Positions 5,622 through 6,947 of a stretch of 6,947 nucleotides of DNA are shown here, in pieces (position 1 is the first letter of the stretch; each line of letters begins with the position of its first letter). Source of the stretch: Acetobacteraceae bacterium (lineage in GTDB: Bacteria; Pseudomonadota; Alphaproteobacteria; Acetobacterales; Acetobacteraceae); assembly GCA_014377905.1 (NCBI GenBank), contig JACMOQ010000644.1, positions 1-6,947 of the forward strand. The letters are read 5' to 3'. A program made the translations under genes and the position numbers. A model generated the notes under the pieces. It saw nothing but the letters and a program-made list of their open reading frames with translations, searched no databases and was not told where the DNA came from.

Positions 5622-5876
5622 TTACGGACCGGTCTTGATGAGCGGACGACCGAGGTTGACGTCACGCGGGCTGGTGGCCGCACCACCGACGGCGCCGGCG
5701 GCACCACCGAGCACCGCGCCAGTACCCGCCCCGAGGCCGGTCACAGAACCAATGGCCGCACCTGCGCCGGCGCCGATCAGGCCACCCGAAAGGGCGCGGT
5801 CACCCTGGGAATAGCCACACGCGGTAAGACCGAGGCCTGCAACAAGAAGGGCGGTCATCGGAAGAATACGGGACAT
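5622..5876 (-). CDS. Glycine-zipper lipoprotein, 84 aa
   Basis: A small outer membrane lipoprotein. The signal sequence MSRILPMTALLVAGLGLTAC ends in a lipobox (LTAC), giving lipidated Cys20; the next residue is Gly, so retention in the inner membrane is not signalled. Residues about 29-67 form a glycine zipper (GGLIGAGAGAAIGSVTGLGA, then GTGAVLGGAAGAVGG), as in the glycine-zipper/2TM lipoprotein group, which tends to associate with membranes. The tail SPRDVNLGRPLIKTGP is hydrophilic. The frame is open further upstream to 5930, but only the ATG at 5876 puts the signal sequence at the N-terminus. The ribosome site is weak. It is the first gene of the minus-strand run, opposite the divergent Thr-rich genes. 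Confidence 0.85.
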   Translation of the reverse strand: MSRILPMTALLVAGLGLTACGYSQGDRALSGGLIGAGAGAAIGSVTGLGAGTGAVLGGAAGAVGGAATSPRDVNLGRPLIKTGP

Positions 5877-5940
5877 GGGATGCACTTTCGTTTCATAGTC
5901 GTGTCGTCCGGAACTGCCGGGCATCAGCACGAGCCAGTTG

Positions 5941-5965
5941 GCAAATCACTCCATGAATGATTTGC
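5941..5965. repeat. 8-bp inverted repeat, possible operator
   Basis: GCAAATCA (5941-5948) and TGATTTGC (5958-5965) are perfect inverted copies separated by 9 bases. The centre-to-centre distance of about 17 bases is between one and two helical turns. It lies 65 bases upstream of the lipoprotein start and upstream of the candidate plus-strand promoter, where a shared regulator could act on both directions. Confidence 0.45.
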
Positions 5966-5992
5966 TTGGCGGACATTTCGTGGCCTCCATAT

Positions 5993-6022
5993 TTACGTGG
6001 GCTGCAAAACGACCTCTACAAT
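5993..6022 (+). promoter_or_regulatory. Candidate promoter for the Thr-rich genes or a small RNA
   Basis: A good -10 (TACAAT, 6017-6022) is preceded at 18 bases by a weak -35 (TTACGT, 5993-5998). The predicted start is near 6029, leaving about 170 bases of structured leader before the first Thr-rich gene. Confidence 0.4.
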
Positions 6023-6061
6023 AGCAATGAGTGTAAGTACTCAGGGCTCGAGCTTATGTCG

Positions 6062-6088
6062 TTCCGATCGCTGCTGAAGCGCTCGGAA
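6062..6088 (+). other. Imperfect hairpin in the divergent leader
   Basis: TTCCGATCGC (6062-6071) pairs with GCGCTCGGAA (6079-6088) with one mismatch in ten, around a 7-base loop. No U-run follows on either strand, so it is not a plain terminator. It would lie within any transcript starting near 6029. Confidence 0.45.
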
Positions 6089-6156
6089 TATCGGTCGCCT
6101 GGGTAGTTTCCGACCCTGCCCGCCGGTGCAACTCAGCCCTATCCCAGTAAGTGCGG

Positions 6157-6183
6157 CGTCGGGCGCAACGCTCCGACGATTTT
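6157..6183 (+). terminator. Terminator-like hairpin just before the Thr-rich gene
   Basis: CGTCGG-GCG (6157-6165) pairs with CGC-T-CCGACG (6169-6178) with one bulged T and a 3-base loop, followed by ATTTTAG. The U-run is short. It ends about five bases before the ribosome site of the gene at 6201, so it could attenuate that gene, end a small RNA, or stabilise the mRNA 5' end. Confidence 0.4.
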
Positions 6184-6200
6184 AGACAGGAAAGCGGATT

Positions 6201-6527
6201 ATGATTAAAATTATAGCTGGGGCAGCCTTTTTCACTTTGATTGCGTTGGGCGCAACCGCCCAGACAACCACATCGCAATCCACCACAACCGTCACCACGC
6301 CCACGATCGTCGTGCCCCAACTCGTTACCCCGCCTGCTGGAACGCTTAGCACCACCAGCACGCAAAAAACCGTTGGCTCCGATGGCACTACCACCGATAC
6401 GACATCTTCGAGTTATCGCAACACTCAGGGCGTCGCCAACGACACCGTTAGCAAGACCACGACCTACCCGCCCGCGGCCACCACCACTGATACCAAATCA
6501 ACCACGACCATCACGAAAACCCCGTAG
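6201..6527 (+). CDS. Secreted threonine-rich protein, 108 aa
   Basis: No function is recognised. MIKIIAGAAFFTLIALGATA is a clear signal peptide cut after residue 20. By hand count about 34 of the 88 mature residues are threonine, arranged in TTT and TTT-x-T runs, with Ser, Pro and Val around them; no cysteine and no obvious catalytic motif. A less repetitive centre, KTVGSDGTTTDTTSSSYRNT then QGVANDTVSKTTTYPP, looks like a conserved core; I recall similar unnamed exported proteins in Acetobacteraceae. It ends KSTTTITKTP, echoed by the next gene. AGGA lies about nine bases before the ATG. It is likely unstructured and extracytoplasmic, possibly glycosylated on Thr (inference). It is probably co-transcribed with the lipoprotein gene 31 bases downstream. 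Confidence 0.8.
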   Translation: MIKIIAGAAFFTLIALGATAQTTTSQSTTTVTTPTIVVPQLVTPPAGTLSTTSTQKTVGSDGTTTDTTSSSYRNTQGVANDTVSKTTTYPPAATTTDTKSTTTITKTP

Positions 6528-6558
6528 CACGTTTGTGCCAATAAAAAGGATCCTCACC

Positions 6559-6750
6559 ATGAACCAAATTTCCTTCCGTCAAGTCCGCAATGTCGGCGCA
6601 ATCATCGGCGCACTGACAGTGCTTGCGCTGCTCGCCGCGTGCGGCCCGCAGGTCACGTCGACCACGACCGAGCAAACCACCACCCGCCAGTTTGCCCCCG
6701 CGCCGGTATCTTCGAGCACCACCACCACGATCCAGCGCACCACGCCATAA
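6559..6750 (+). CDS. Thr-rich lipoprotein, 63 aa
   Basis: A short lipoprotein of unknown function. Residues 1-27 form a lipoprotein signal with lipobox LAAC and lipidated Cys28, followed by Gly-Pro. The mature part of only 36 residues is rich in Thr/Ser (VTSTTTEQTTTRQFAPAPVS then STTTTIQRTTP) and has no fold to speak of. A good ribosome site (AAAAAGGA, 6543-6550) lies eight bases before this ATG and selects it over the longer frame-mate that begins inside the preceding gene. Its C-terminus (STTTTIQRTTP) resembles that of the upstream gene (STTTITKTP), suggesting shared ancestry or a shared partner. It probably forms an operon with both plus-strand neighbours. Confidence 0.83.
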   Translation: MNQISFRQVRNVGAIIGALTVLALLAACGPQVTSTTTEQTTTRQFAPAPVSSSTTTTIQRTTP

Positions 6751-6760
6751 CGCCCGCACG

Positions 6761-6782
6761 TTTTTGATGTCCAAAAATTTTT
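6761..6782 (+). terminator. AT-rich hairpin with T-run, weak terminator candidate
   Basis: TTTTTG (6761-6766) pairs with CAAAAA (6772-6777) over a 5-base loop and is followed directly by TTTTT. The stem has a single GC pair, so termination would be partial at best. It lies between the two lipoprotein genes. Confidence 0.25.
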
Positions 6783-6799
6783 CCTCGACTGGAAACACA

Positions 6800-6947
6800 A
6801 TGTCTAACATTTTCCCTAGACTGCGCCGCGCCGCGCCGGCTATCATTTCGGCGACCGGGTTCCTGTTGCTTGCCGGGTGCGGCAACATGAACCCGCCGCC
6901 GCCACCACCGCCTACGGTCGCCTTTAACCCGCCAAGAGCCCCCGGCC
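6800..6947 (+). CDS. Proline-rich lipoprotein, N-terminal part (cut by window edge)
   Basis: The frame opens at 6800 with MSNIFPRLRRAAPAIISATG, continues FLLLAGC and is still open at the window end after 49 codons. A basic start, hydrophobic stretch and lipobox LAGC with Cys27 mark a lipoprotein. The mature start is GNMN followed by seven prolines, then TVAFNPPRAPG. GGAAA about four bases before the ATG is a modest ribosome site. It follows the Thr-rich lipoprotein by 49 bases on the same strand. The polyproline run is typical of a linker spanning from the membrane to a downstream domain; that domain is outside the window, so no family can be given. Confidence 0.8.
   Translation, partial: MSNIFPRLRRAAPAIISATGFLLLAGCGNMNPPPPPPPTVAFNPPRAPG

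Larger units (their letters stand above)
5877..6200. other. Divergent intergenic region, 324 bases
   Basis: No convincing protein gene is present; the only small frames are about 16 codons long (for example from 6056). The region separates the minus-strand lipoprotein operon from the plus-strand Thr-rich genes, so it must hold promoters for both. It contains an inverted repeat (5941-5965), a possible plus-strand promoter (5993-6022) and two strong hairpins (6062-6088, 6157-6178). No clear minus-strand promoter was found. Confidence 0.7.

Noticed and set aside
6029..6183. tRNA gene in the divergent region
   Set aside because: The hairpins do not make a cloverleaf, and no T-loop (GTTCRANNC) or acceptor stem pairing was found.
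6241..6750. 169-codon plus-strand frame
   Set aside because: Only its last 63 codons (from 6559) form a real lipoprotein with its own ribosome site; the upstream part is an out-of-frame reading of the Thr-rich gene.
1..6947. CRISPR array, insertion sequence or prophage parts
   Set aside because: No regularly spaced direct repeats, no transposase or integrase motifs and no target-site duplications were seen.

Overview
The window looks like chromosomal DNA of a GC-rich alphaproteobacterium. The Acetobacteraceae (acetic acid bacteria and acidophile relatives) are the best guess. That placement rests on the style of the MurA sequence, the 175-residue protein directly upstream of murA, the OmpA architecture, and the small Thr-rich or Tyr/Pro-rich secreted proteins. 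It is judged from remembered family resemblance, not from a search. No mobile element, CRISPR array, tRNA or rRNA was seen.

Layout: positions 1-5876 carry ten genes, all on the minus strand. Read 5'->3' along that strand they are: a glycine-zipper lipoprotein (5876-5622), a DUF3309 membrane peptide (5577-5425, not previously listed because it is very short), a Spy/CpxP-like periplasmic protein (5391-4894), a Tyr/Pro-rich secreted protein (4852-4562), a secreted helical-repeat protein (4477-4010) whose stop overlaps the start of an LpxR-type lipid A deacylase (4010-3006), a second DUF3309 peptide (2895-2737), an OmpA-family barrel with a peptidoglycan-binding domain (2601-1531), a conserved hypothetical protein (1376-849), and the first 245 codons of murA (737 to beyond base 1). 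On the plus strand, after a 324-base divergent intergenic region (5877-6200), come three small exported proteins: a Thr-rich protein (6201-6527), a Thr-rich lipoprotein (6559-6750) and a Pro-rich lipoprotein cut by the window edge (6800 onward).

Nearly every product is predicted to be exported, or to act on the envelope: lipid A trimming, outer-membrane/peptidoglycan tethering, peptidoglycan precursor synthesis, periplasmic chaperoning and small lipoproteins. The unifying reading is an envelope maintenance or stress neighbourhood. This is inference from gene content; no regulator gene is present in the window.

The most interesting non-coding signals are: a perfect 24-bp palindrome between the hypothetical gene and murA; a near-consensus promoter that would make the hypothetical gene's mRNA leaderless; a structured divergent intergenic region that could hold a long 5' UTR or a small RNA; and a hairpin directly abutting a perfect Shine-Dalgarno at 4858-4879. 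I did not find a clear multi-gene novel defence or metabolic system. The divergent small secreted proteins and the LpxR/helical-repeat pair are the best candidates for undescribed biology.
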